A DNA stretch of 26,006 bases from Paulinella micropora (Eukaryota; Cercozoa; Imbricatea; Euglyphida): positions 171,725 through 197,730 of the forward strand of contig BJOX01000229.1 in the NCBI GenBank assembly GCA_009731375.1. Direction: 5' to 3'. Both the position numbers and the translations under genes were made by a program. Under the pieces are notes generated by a model, which did no database searches, had not been told where the DNA came from, and saw nothing but the letters and a program-made list of their open reading frames with translations. Positions 9,906 to 18,448 of the stretch are shown in pieces. Positions within the stretch are counted from its first letter, which is position 1, and the number at the start of each line of letters is the position of its first letter.

Positions 9906-12647
9906 AGAGAGGCGTTTTGGCCCGCAGGGCATGTGTACCTGAAGCAGTGGGGACCTCAATTTACTGTCAGAACTGATCATCATAACCTGTTATGGTTGAT
10001 GAATCATGAACAGACTGGACGGCTGGCGCGGTGGCAAGCGTTCTTGTCTTGTTTCGATTTTACAATGGTCCATCTACCGGGAAAGCGAAATGTGGTCGCT
10101 GATAGCCTCTCTAGGCTAGAGTTTAACTCAGAAGTATCGGCGTTGGTGTCCACGGTGGAGATGGAAGACTTGTCCACTGACAAGGTGTATGAGGTCAGCC
10201 ACATTGAGGCGATGGAGATGGCGAGTGGAGTCCGATATGACCGCACAGGTCTACGGTACAGTCCACAAGGCCCGGATCACGGGATATGTTGTGAGCTACA
10301 TACCCAGGAGGACGCTGAGTGGTCCTATGAGGTATATGAGAATGCGAAGGCGAACATAAGAGAGGAAGAGGAGACGCAGGAAGTTTATGCGGAGCCTCCT
10401 CAAGAGCGGAGAAGTGACCTAGACGATGACCCGGAAAGAATCGGGGTACGGCTAGAAGATGGTACTATCCATATAGCCTCGCCTACCGCATGGAGGCAAC
10501 AACAGGCTCAAGATCCGGAGTTTAAAGAACTGATACAGTTATATCAGAACCCGGATGAGCTACGGATGACGAAAGCGATCAAAGATCAGATGAAGGAGAT
10601 GGGATGGAGAGATGGTCTACTGTGGTACAAGGGCCTTCACGGTCGCTATGCGTCACAGCCGGACAAATGGACCCTTTGGGTACCGGAGAGTCTGAGACGA
10701 TTTATATTTGTCGCAGCCCACAATTGCCCACTTTTGGCGCATCCGGGTCGACAACGAACTCATATGTTCGTAGCGAGGCGATTCTGGTGGAAGAAGATGA
10801 AGGAGGAGATAGATCAGGCGGTGGATGCATGCATCCCGTGCAAGATAAACAAAACACCACTGAAGGCAAATTTCGGCCTGATTGGCGAATTTCCTCTTCA
10901 TGCGGGGATGTTTGAGTTTATACACATTGATCATGTGGGACCTTTCCCAGAATCGAAGGATGGTTACAAATACCTCCTTACGGCTATTGACAGAGCCACC
11001 AACTATGTGTGGATCATCCCTGTCAAAGACGTTACCGGCAAGACGACGGCCGAGGCGCTGATCGATAGGATCATCTCACAGATCGGAGTACCAAGAAAGA
11101 TATGTTCTGATCGAGGCTCGGACTTTAATAACGAGGTCATCGACAAACTATCTAAGTATTACGGGATGAAATGGCAATATGTTACTGCCTATAACCCGCG
11201 AGCAAATGGGAAAATCGAGCGGGTACACAGACCCCTCAAAGCCTCGCTAAAGATGTATTGCACGAAGAAGGAGAATCAAAGAGCATGGGTCGAGGCAGCA
11301 CCATCATTTGCGTTTGCAATGAACTGTCTACCCTCTACGGCGTTAGGAGGCTCGAAGAGCTCAATCTCGCCATATCAGTTAGTATATGGGCGTGAGCCTG
11401 ATATCCCGACTTCGCTCCTTCACCCAAAAGACACTTGGGCGGATGCGGATGAGTTGTTTGGGATGAGACTTAGAGTGAAGATGGAGGCGGAACAAATAGT
11501 CAGGGCGCATAGAGAGGCGGAGCGCCGAAAGACTGATGCTGAAGGGGTGCGACAAGCGCACTTGGATCAGATCAAGTTCCAGGTCGGGGATATTGTACTA
11601 TTGTACCATCCTCAAGTCCCGAAGGGAGTCAGCTCTAAGCTGTTCACTCACTGGAAAGGACCTTATCAGATTATGGAACAGACGGGACCTCTGAATTACA
11701 AGATCAGGGGTAGAGGGAAGGTGCAAATTGTGAATGTAAGAAGGCTGATTAAGTATGATCCCTTCTTACTGGAAGATGAATCCGTTGAGGAGGCGTTAAA
11801 ACGGATGAAGGATGATTTCAAAGAGGTGCCGCCCATCCACAAGGAGGCTGGCATAGACCAAGACGATGCTTATCGGGCACCGATAGCTGAGAAGGAGGAG
11901 AGTGAGGTGGACAGCAAGGAGAAGACTGACCGCATAAGCGCGGTGGGGACTCAGTCCAAGTCTCCGCGAGAGCATAGCGGAAAGAAGGAGAAGATCACAG
12001 AGGCGCAGCTAAGGAGAGCGCGGAATGATCTTATCAACGACCAACCGAGGAAGGCGATGAGGTCGATGAGATCAAAGGACGTCCACCAGGAGGAGGAGGG
12101 GACGGACACTGACCCAAACGCGGGCAACGTTGAGATTGTTCATGAGCGATGGAAGGAAGGCGATGCGATAACAACCATCGCATGGGTGAAAGATGCTTTC
12201 TATTTGATGAGACCAGCGGAACAACATGTCGCTGATGACGCTCTCTCAGACTTATACTTGATGCGGGTCGTGGCGGTCCCACGACAGATGCGTGTCACAC
12301 GGACACTCAAAATATCATCAGCCGCAAAGATAGTACAACCGATACTCCAGTTCTGGAGAAGTATGGACCCGGTTGAGGTTCCAAAGGCAAGACATTATCT
12401 GCCAGTATATAAAGACGCAAAAAGTCTCGAGACATGGGATGATACAATTACTCCCAGAGACAAGGATTACACTGCGTGGACCATTCAGACACTGCCAAGA
12501 GGAGTGCTTGATGTCCCTTTTGAATTATCGTTGGGCGGAATCCCTAATAAGATCTGGGACATTCTCGAACAGTCAAAGTTCGATCTGACTTTTGTTGGTG
12601 GTCCTCCACCAGGCAAAGAAATCCGCGCCAGACGACGAAGGCAGTGA
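9906..12647 (+). CDS. Ty3/Gypsy-type pol fragment: RNase H end, integrase, GPY/F and long C-terminal tail
   Basis: Retroelement polyprotein remnant lacking its 5' half: protease and reverse transcriptase are absent and the frame closes at a TGA at 9840. Similarity starts at REAF (9906). Numbered from the codon at 9933: TVRTDHHNLLWL and LPGKRNVVADSLSR mark the end of RNase H; H263-x6-H270 and C300-x2-C303 are the integrase zinc module; D333, D393 and E429 form the catalytic triad with exactly 35 residues between the last two. The chromatin/DNA-contact GPY/F module is at HWKGPYQI (about 573-580). The remaining 300 or so residues are a Lys/Glu-rich linker plus a globular-looking domain that I do not recognise. 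The integrase frame is undamaged over 2.7 kb. It is adjacent to and divergent from the broken minus-strand gene. No LTRs, primer-binding site or polypurine tract could be identified. Confidence 0.85.
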   Translation, partial: REAFWPAGHVYLKQWGPQFTVRTDHHNLLWLMNHEQTGRLARWQAFLSCFDFTMVHLPGKRNVVADSLSRLEFNSEVSALVSTVEMEDLSTDKVYEVSHIEAMEMASGVRYDRTGLRYSPQGPDHGICCELHTQEDAEWSYEVYENAKANIREEEETQEVYAEPPQERRSDLDDDPERIGVRLEDGTIHIASPTAWRQQQAQDPEFKELIQLYQNPDELRMTKAIKDQMKEMGWRDGLLWYKGLHGRYASQPDKWTLWVPESLRRFIFVAAHNCPLLAHPGRQRTHMFVARRFWWKKMKEEIDQAVDACIPCKINKTPLKANFGLIGEFPLHAGMFEFIHIDHVGPFPESKDGYKYLLTAIDRATNYVWIIPVKDVTGKTTAEALIDRIISQIGVPRKICSDRGSDFNNEVIDKLSKYYGMKWQYVTAYNPRANGKIERVHRPLKASLKMYCTKKENQRAWVEAAPSFAFAMNCLPSTALGGSKSSISPYQLVYGREPDIPTSLLHPKDTWADADELFGMRLRVKMEAEQIVRAHREAERRKTDAEGVRQAHLDQIKFQVGDIVLLYHPQVPKGVSSKLFTHWKGPYQIMEQTGPLNYKIRGRGKVQIVNVRRLIKYDPFLLEDESVEEALKRMKDDFKEVPPIHKEAGIDQDDAYRAPIAEKEESEVDSKEKTDRISAVGTQSKSPREHSGKKEKITEAQLRRARNDLINDQPRKAMRSMRSKDVHQEEEGTDTDPNAGNVEIVHERWKEGDAITTIAWVKDAFYLMRPAEQHVADDALSDLYLMRVVAVPRQMRVTRTLKISSAAKIVQPILQFWRSMDPVEVPKARHYLPVYKDAKSLETWDDTITPRDKDYTAWTIQTLPRGVLDVPFELSLGGIPNKIWDILEQSKFDLTFVGGPPPGKEIRARRRRQ

Positions 12648-12677
12648 CAAAGAAACTATTTTTCTTTATGCGTCTCA

Positions 12678-12683
12678 AATAAA
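12678..12683 (+). promoter_or_regulatory. AATAAA polyadenylation-like signal
   Basis: A canonical AATAAA hexamer 31 bases after the pol-fragment stop. It is a plausible 3' end signal for the element transcript, or may be chance in AT-rich sequence. 12,684-12,995 is unique sequence without a supported gene. Confidence 0.35.
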
Positions 12684-12995
12684 CTGATTGATTGCCCACG
12701 GCGTATCATGATTTGATCATGCATCATCAGTTATCAATATGAATATTAAAAAGACTCAGTGATATAACTTGGCATTCGATCGCAACATACGAGTGCGAAA
12801 GGTCGATCGACGATGATACTACACCGTATACGGGGATCGCTAGTGTATTGAGCGATGGTGTTCCCGGGTATGACCCTTTCCAAGTCCTGGGATGATGTTC
12901 TCGAAAATGAAATGTTCTCTGAAACTTTCATTAAATTATTTTTTACGATAGATTATATACTGTCGTACCTGAGCACGGTCAATCTCTACTTGTGT

Positions 12996-13545
12996 CGGTA
13001 TGTATGTATGTATGTATGTATGTACATTGTGTATGTATTTATGTATGTATGTATGTATGTATGTATGTATGTATGTATGTATGTATGCATGTGTGTATAT
13101 ATGTATGTTCTGTTATGTTCTGTATGTATGTATGTATATATGTATGTATATATGTATACGTATGTATGTATGCATGTATTATATGTATGTATGTATGTAT
13201 GTCTGTACATATGCATGTATGTATGATGTATGTATGTATGAATGTATCATTGTATGAATGTGTGTATGTATGTATGTATGTATGTCTGTATGTATGTCTG
13301 TATGTATGTATGAATGTATGTATGTATGTATGTATGTATGTATGCATGTATGGATTGATGTATGTATGGATGGATGGATGGATGGACGGATGGACTGATG
13401 GACGGATGGATGGATGGACGGATCGACGGATGTATGTATGTATGTATGTATGTATGCAATGTATCTATGTATGTAATATATGTAATGTATGTAATGTATG
13501 TATGTATGTATGTATGTATGTATGCATGTGTGTATATATGCATGT
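12996..13545. repeat. (TATG)n compound microsatellite with GATGGATG block
   Basis: TATG tetramers with GATG/GACG variants at about 13350-13430. The stretch from about 13320 to 13510 is closely repeated at 15,700-15,900, including GGATTGATG and the TGCAATGTAT signature, so it was duplicated as a block. Confidence 0.93.
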
Positions 13546-13559
13546 ATTACCACCGCCAC

Positions 13560-13706
13560 GAACAACAACAACAACAACAACGAAAACCACAACAACGACA
13601 TCAAACTACAACAACAACCAACCAACAACACCAACTACAACAACGACTTGCAACCACCAACAACAACAACAACACCACCACCACCAACAACAACAACAAC
13701 AGTTGC

Positions 13707-13737
<31 letters not shown>

Positions 13738-13768
13738 GATGATGATGATGATGATGGTGATGATGCAC
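13560..13768. repeat. (AAC)n - (GTT)n inverted pair followed by (GAT)n
   Basis: An AAC/ACC-rich array (13560-13700) meets a GTT array (13704-13737) through the palindromic junction ACAACAGTTGCTGTTGT, then passes into GAT repeats and the unique tag GCACCACAACCACAG. The same GTT-GAT-tag order recurs at 17,167-17,258. Confidence 0.9.
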
Positions 13769-13859
13769 CACAACCACAGCTCGCCTAAAACAAAAAGAAA
13801 TATTTGTATGAATTTATATCAGTTGGAATACAAGTGTGTCTAGTAATATCATGGCAATT

Positions 13860-14930
13860 CTAAACCAACTTGAAGAATTTTGTCAAGTTTGAATTTAAAA
13901 TTTGAACATTATTAAATTTGATAAACAAATTAAATAGCATTCACTTTGATGTAAAACAACATGAAAACAAAGAGAAACCAACATTAACTAAGTTAGAGCC
14001 AAGCCGGAAACGGCTCGCTCAGTCTGACTTGCCACTCACTTCAAGTCGTTATTCATACTCGCAGACTACTTGAAGTATGCCTGAAATAATATAAGTACTG
14101 CCTTTTCAGCATATTTACAATGATTTTGAAGCATAAAACCGGTGCGGTAGCTTAGAGAGCAGAGTGAGTGAGAAAGTTTTACTCTAGTCACTGTGTCACA
14201 CTTCGTGACTTAGACTACTTGCCACTCACTTGTAGTCATTATACATACTCATGGAGAAGTACTTGAAGTATGTATGAAATTATATTAATACTAGCTTTTT
14301 CAGCATATTTACATTGATTTTGAAGCATAAAACCAGTGCGTTAGCTTAGAAATCGCAGCCATGCACCCAGTCATAAAGTAGTCACTAGACTCTACTTGCG
14401 GCCCGGCACTTAATGTATTAATACTACTTGAAAATTTCAAGTTGAATTTGAATTTAAATTTGAAAATTCAATTTAATTCAAAAGAATATTATTAAATCAA
14501 TTAATATTTATTAAATAAAACATAAGTTTGTATGAAATTTCGAAGAAAAACCAAACAAAAGTAACAAAAAACCAAAAAGTTACCAAAAATCAGCTAAACA
14601 GTAAAGAAACGGTTTTAACGGCTAGCAATTCAAATTTTTTTTAATTTTTTTGCATAACTTATCGAAACAAGTATGATACTTTGATTTTAAAAAGTATCAG
14701 CATGTTCTGAAAACTTTTGTTCTTAGCTTAAAGTTCCGGCCTATGTCACCGCAGTAGCTTCCTGTATATCCTGTCACTTAAAAATTTCAAGTTCAATTTG
14801 AATTTGAATTTGAATTTCATTCAATATTATTAAAATTCAATAAAATAAATAAAAGTATATTAATTTTGATGTAAAACAACATAAAAACAAAGAGAAAATA
14901 AAAAAATATAATAATAATAATAATAATAAT
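13860..14930. repeat. AT-rich cluster of diverged repeats
   Basis: Two repeat families are visible. Family A, CTTGAA/TTCAAGTT plus GAATTTGAATTT followed by A-rich sequence, occurs near 13863-13985, 14424-14560 and 14776-14900; the first and third copies share TTTGATGTAAAACAACAT and AACAAAGAGAAA. Family B is a direct tandem copy with 190-bp offset, 14027-14160 and 14217-14352, starting TTGCCACTCACTT and ending around GTTAGCTTAGA. A short AAT microsatellite closes the cluster (about 14905-14930). No gene is seen from 13,800 to 15,060. Confidence 0.75.
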
Positions 14931-15238
14931 GTAATGCCCCCAACGATAGCTCGTAAAAAGTCGGTAATACAACCAAACATAGTCCTCAAAAGATGAGAAT
15001 GATGTCTCGTTATATTAGCTCAGTGAAGCCAAAAAGGAAAACGGCAACAGACCAGGAATAAAATGGCATCAGGTCAAATCCGGACAAATAATACTGAAAA
15101 ACAAGCTGGTGCACCTGTCACCAGGAAAAGGTACTTTTTACCGGCTATCCGGGGGGTGATGCCTACAGTACCCCCTCCCGATTTTATGAAGGAAATAGCA
15201 TTTTCGTCATACACCTTCTGATTTCTTTCTGCAAATAG

Positions 15239-15568
15239 TATGCGCTATGGAGTCATGCCACACAGCGCATCGACCCACGGATAGAACACCAGAGCACTGC
15301 GACGGTACCAACGCTGGCATGGCAAGGCGTCCCTGGCTACACATTCCCACCAACCGGGCCGCAGCCGCCAATTCAATACGCGATCCCGCCACATCAACCA
15401 CAAAACCCGACAGGGTACATAACCGTCAGCCCAACAGTGCCCCCACCGTACATACCATCTAGTGCTCGCACACATGTATCCTGCACCCATTGCCACAAGC
15501 GCGGGCACACCGCAGAAAGCTGTTGGACCCTGAACCCACATCAACGCCCTCAGCGCACTACCAACTGA
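15239..15568 (+). pseudogene. orphan Gag-like fragment with CCHC zinc knuckle
   Basis: The frame opens after a TAG at 15236-15238 and ends at TGA 15566-15568, about 109 codons. The body is rich in Pro, Gln and Thr, like retrotransposon Gag linkers. Near its end CTHCHKRGHTAESC (from 15482) gives a perfect C-x2-C-x4-H-x4-C zinc knuckle, the nucleic-acid-binding motif of retroelement nucleocapsids; the following WTLNPH resembles Ty1/Copia Gag more than Ty3 Gag. No start codon, capsid domain or following protease is present, and a TATG array begins about 110 bases downstream. The knuckle is seen directly; the Gag origin is inference. It does not obviously belong to the pol fragment 2.6 kb upstream. 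Confidence 0.65.
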
Positions 15569-15679
15569 TCACTCAATCACAACTCACGAACACACATACG
15601 TCTTGCACATCTGCACTAGCGATACTTGCAAATGTCGTCGAGTTTGAGTCACATGCACCCGCAACAGAAAACAGTACAC

Positions 15680-16080
15680 ATGTATGTATGTATGTATGTA
15701 TATATGTATGTATGTATGGATTGATGTATGTATGGATGGATGGATGGATGGACTGATGGACTGATGGACGGATGGATGGATGGACGGATGGACGGATGTT
15801 ATGTATGTATGTATGTATGTATGTATGTATGTATGCAATGTATGTAATGTATGTAACTTATGTAATATATGTAATGTATGTAATGTATGTATGTATGTAT
15901 GTATGTGTATGTATGTATGTGTATGTATGTAACATACATACATACATACATATGTACATACATATGTACATACATACATACATATGTTACATACATAAGT
16001 ACTTACATACATACATACTTACATACATACATACATACATACATACAATATTCCATATATACATACATACATACATACAA
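15680..16080. repeat. (TATG)n then (CATA)n inverted microsatellite pair
   Basis: TATG-type repeats run to 15930 and switch at a 21-nt perfect palindrome centred on 15931 into the complementary CATA-type repeats (to about 16080). The two arms could form a long hairpin. The GATGGATGGACGG stretch near 15720-15800 matches that at 13350-13430. Confidence 0.92.
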
Positions 16081-16344
16081 ACCATAAAGTGATAGCAGTC
16101 AAATCATATTATGTTATCGCATCATCTCGAAAATAGTAAAGACCAATAAGAAAATGTAGAGCACTCACATTCAAGTATCATCACAATCAGGCAAGAGAAG
16201 AAATAACGGGAAAAGGCCATCAACATATGCATGGAATCATGTTTGGTTACATATTTCCAGTCTCTTGAGAGGGCGACAAACAAGCAAATCAATTGATGTC
16301 AAAAAAACCCGAACAAAACAAGACACTTCGGGCCGGCCTGTTTA

Positions 16345-16790
16345 ACTTACGTTGATTACGGTCAATTTTTTCACCTTTTGAATCCTGCCAAACACGTGCT
16401 TTGTTCTTTTGGTAGTACTTTGGTTCTAAAAGTTGTCGTCTCTTGTTCTCTTTGCTCTTATTGCCTCATGCCAATATTACAAGTCTATTTGCTCTGCCCT
16501 AAGCTTTTCTTTCCATTTCTTTTTTGTCTGCTTTTTTTTCCCCCATAACTTTCCCATGCACAATGAGCTCAAATGAACAAATATGCCAAGCACATACTTT
16601 TGCATAGCCAACAGCAGATCAGCTCAAATTTGGTGCCACGGTCTGTTTATTTGTTTTCTCCATTATTGCCACTTTTTTACATTGTTTTTGCTTGGTTGTT
16701 TGTGTCTTGTTCCACGATTCCATTCATGCCAACCACCGTGCCAAGTTTTGCCATCATGATTTTTTTCTCTTTTTCCTTTTCCATTTCCTC
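16345..16790 (-). pseudogene. possible decayed coding stretch, Lys-rich, unidentified
   Basis: On the minus strand one frame reads a Lys/Arg/Gln-rich peptide for about 145 codons interrupted by several isolated stops, mostly TGA with one TAG. Each could arise from a CGA or CAG codon by a C-to-T change. It ends at a good splice-donor-like CAAC|GTAAGT (plus-strand 16345-16354). A Lys-rich reading is also expected by chance from a T-rich plus strand, so this is a weak call. No family is recognised. Confidence 0.25.
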
Positions 16791-16939
16791 ACCCAAATCC
16801 TTTGTTTCTTGAAAACAGCATAACTTGTCGGATCAACACATTTGAGCTTTTTGTTTGTAGTGTTTCTTCTTTGCTTTTCCATTTCATCCCTTGCTTGTGT
16901 ATGCAATTAAAACTGGGTTTTTTTTTTTGGAAACCAAAA

Positions 16940-16995
16940 CATGTCTGTGTCTGTGTCTGTATGTGTATGTGTGTATGTATGTATGTATGTCTGTG

Positions 16996-17027
<32 letters not shown>

Positions 17028-17212
17028 TGTATATATGTATGTATGTATGTATGTGCATGCATGCATGTATGTATGTACAATGTATGTATGTATGTATGTA
17101 TGCTGTATTTATGTGTTTGTGCATGCATTTACATATGTAATGGATGCATGTATGAATTTATTGATTGGTTGTTGTTGTTGTTGTTGTTGTTGTTGTTGAC
17201 GACGACGACGAC

Positions 17213-17243
<31 letters not shown>

Positions 17244-17405
17244 CACCACAACCACAGCAACCATCACCACTCAACTATCAGCAGAACAAAAACAAAAACA
17301 ACAACAACAACAACAACAACATCAACACCAACAACAGCAACAATAACAACAATAACAACAACAACAACAACAACATGTATGTATGTATGTATGTATGTAT
17401 GTAAC

Positions 17406-17436
<31 letters not shown>

Positions 17437-17490
17437 TGTATGTATGTATGACATATGTATGTTTGTACATGGCATATGTATGTATGTCGT
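16940..17490. repeat. compound TG/TATG - GTT - GAT/GAC - AAC - TATG array
   Basis: TG/TATG repeats (16940-17155), GTT (17167-17197), GAC and GAT (17198-17243), the tag GCACCACAACCACAG, AAC/AAT repeats (17287-17373) and TATG again (17374-17490). The GTT and AAC arms are complementary. The order GTT-GAT-tag copies that at 13,704-13,778. Confidence 0.93.
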
Positions 17491-17826
17491 AAGTGGGCGT
17501 GCCTTCGGGGGATTCGATGGAGAAGTGTTGATGTGGCCCCCGAGACTGCCCAGGCCCGCTGCTCGTAGTGCGTCTTGTTGCTGTTGTAATGTCGGTGCCA
17601 AAGCCCCGCGGATGAATGACGATGATGATGATGCTGGTGACGGTGCGTTACCAGTGCTGCTGCTGCTGCTGCTGTTGGCTGCGCTCCCGAGAGGTTGGTC
17701 ATTGCTGGCGCCGGCGCCTGTCGCTGCGGTAATACTATGGCTGGTCGTAGATGCAGAGCTGCCAGACACACTCGCACTGCCTCCAGCCGCGAGTAGTTGA
17801 TAACCCAGATCTGGGCAAGAATTTTT
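17480..17826 (-). pseudogene. Ser/Ala-rich open-frame fragment of unknown origin
   Basis: A minus-strand frame opens just after a TGA (17827-17829) and runs leftward through a Ser-, Ala- and Gly-rich sequence (Ser runs, Gln run, segments such as RAAGLGSLGGH) into the TATG array, where it becomes repeat translation. Composition is GC-rich and unlike the adjacent AT-rich viral element. It may be a host exon or a transposon fragment cut by the microsatellite. No domain is recognised; a low-complexity artefact cannot be excluded. Confidence 0.3.
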
Positions 17827-17850
17827 TCAAAATTCTCGCCTTCGTCTGGG
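17804..17850. repeat. nested palindrome at the host/viral transition
   Basis: CCCAGATCTGGG (17804-17815) is a 12-nt perfect palindrome. GGCAAGAATTTT (17814-17825) pairs with AAAATTCTCGCC (17829-17840) with one mismatch around a 3-nt loop. CCCAGA at 17804 also pairs with TCTGGG at 17845-17850. It lies 140 bp before the first viral-type gene and may mark an older insertion edge. Confidence 0.6.
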
Positions 17851-17990
17851 TTGTAGCACCCCTCCTATTGCTAGTTTGAACTTTCAATACGAAGGCACAA
17901 AACAACCAAATAGCCTTATAGCACACTACAAGAAAACATATGACATATTTTTATTTATCATTTAAAGAATTATAAGTGTCATAATATAGA

Positions 17991-18448
17991 ATGAGTGAGA
18001 GAACAATCAGAAAAGTTTCAAAAGGCGGAATATGTATTCAAGAAAATGAAATCGTTATAAGGTGGAGAGAAAATGGCGAACAAAAAAGAAAAATAATTTA
18101 CATTGGAAAAAAGAGGTCAAAGGAAGAAGCAGAAAAGCAAGCAAGGGAGTTTTACGAAAAGGAAGTATTATCAAAATACGAAGAAGATAATAAAAATACT
18201 GATTACAACCAATTAGCGAAGCAAAAGAAGTCAGAATGGAGAAAAGAAANNNNNNNNNNGAAAAATATACATGTGTCTGTGGTAAGACCATTGGAATATA
18301 CAGCAAATACACACACGAAAAATCAGAGTTTCATAGAGATTTCTTCGCGGAGAAAGAGGAGGTAATGATTGGAGGTTATCAAGTTATACGTGTTTGTCGC
18401 AGACATGATGACATAGAAAGCACCATATCTCCAACACGTTGGAGATAA
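17991..18448 (+). CDS. basic DNA-binding-like protein with C-x-C/H zinc finger, split by a 10-N gap
   Basis: The N-terminal 60 residues (GGICIQ, IRWRENGEQ, IIYIGKKRS, then a charged helix with EEAEKQAREFYEKE) look like three strands plus a helix, as in AP2 or integrase arm-binding domains; this is structural inference. A Lys-rich linker follows, then the gap at 18250-18259. After the gap the protein continues in a different frame with YTCVCGK...H...H (C-x-C-x11-H-x5-H) and CRRHDDIE before TAA at 18446-18448. The frame change is explained if the real gap is not 10 bases: comparison with the downstream duplicate predicts 8. An 8-bp perfect inverted repeat (18428-18445) sits just before the stop. 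Likely role: nucleic-acid binding or transcriptional regulation early in the viral cycle. Confidence 0.6.
18250..18259. other. 10-N assembly gap inside the first viral gene
   Basis: The run of exactly ten N looks like a placeholder; 6898-6907 has the same length. The surrounding sequence implies a different true length. Confidence 0.9.

Noticed and set aside
12855-13226. 123-aa frame starting in unique sequence
   Set aside because: Only about 45 codons are outside the TATG array, with no motif.
15063-15221. 53-codon plus-strand frame upstream of the Gag-like fragment
   Set aside because: Short, with no motif, and it ends before the zinc-knuckle frame. It might be a piece of the same Gag, but nothing in it shows this.
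16573-16812. 79-aa hydrophobic plus-strand frame
   Set aside because: T-rich sequence gives Phe/Leu/Ser-rich peptides by chance; no signal, domain or context supports a membrane protein.
17278-17480. Extension of the Ser/Ala-rich minus frame into the TATG and AAC arrays
   Set aside because: That part is repeat translation; only the segment right of 17,480 is considered.
12996-17490. CRISPR-like interpretation of the regular repeats
   Set aside because: These are contiguous microsatellites without unique spacers, in a eukaryotic context.
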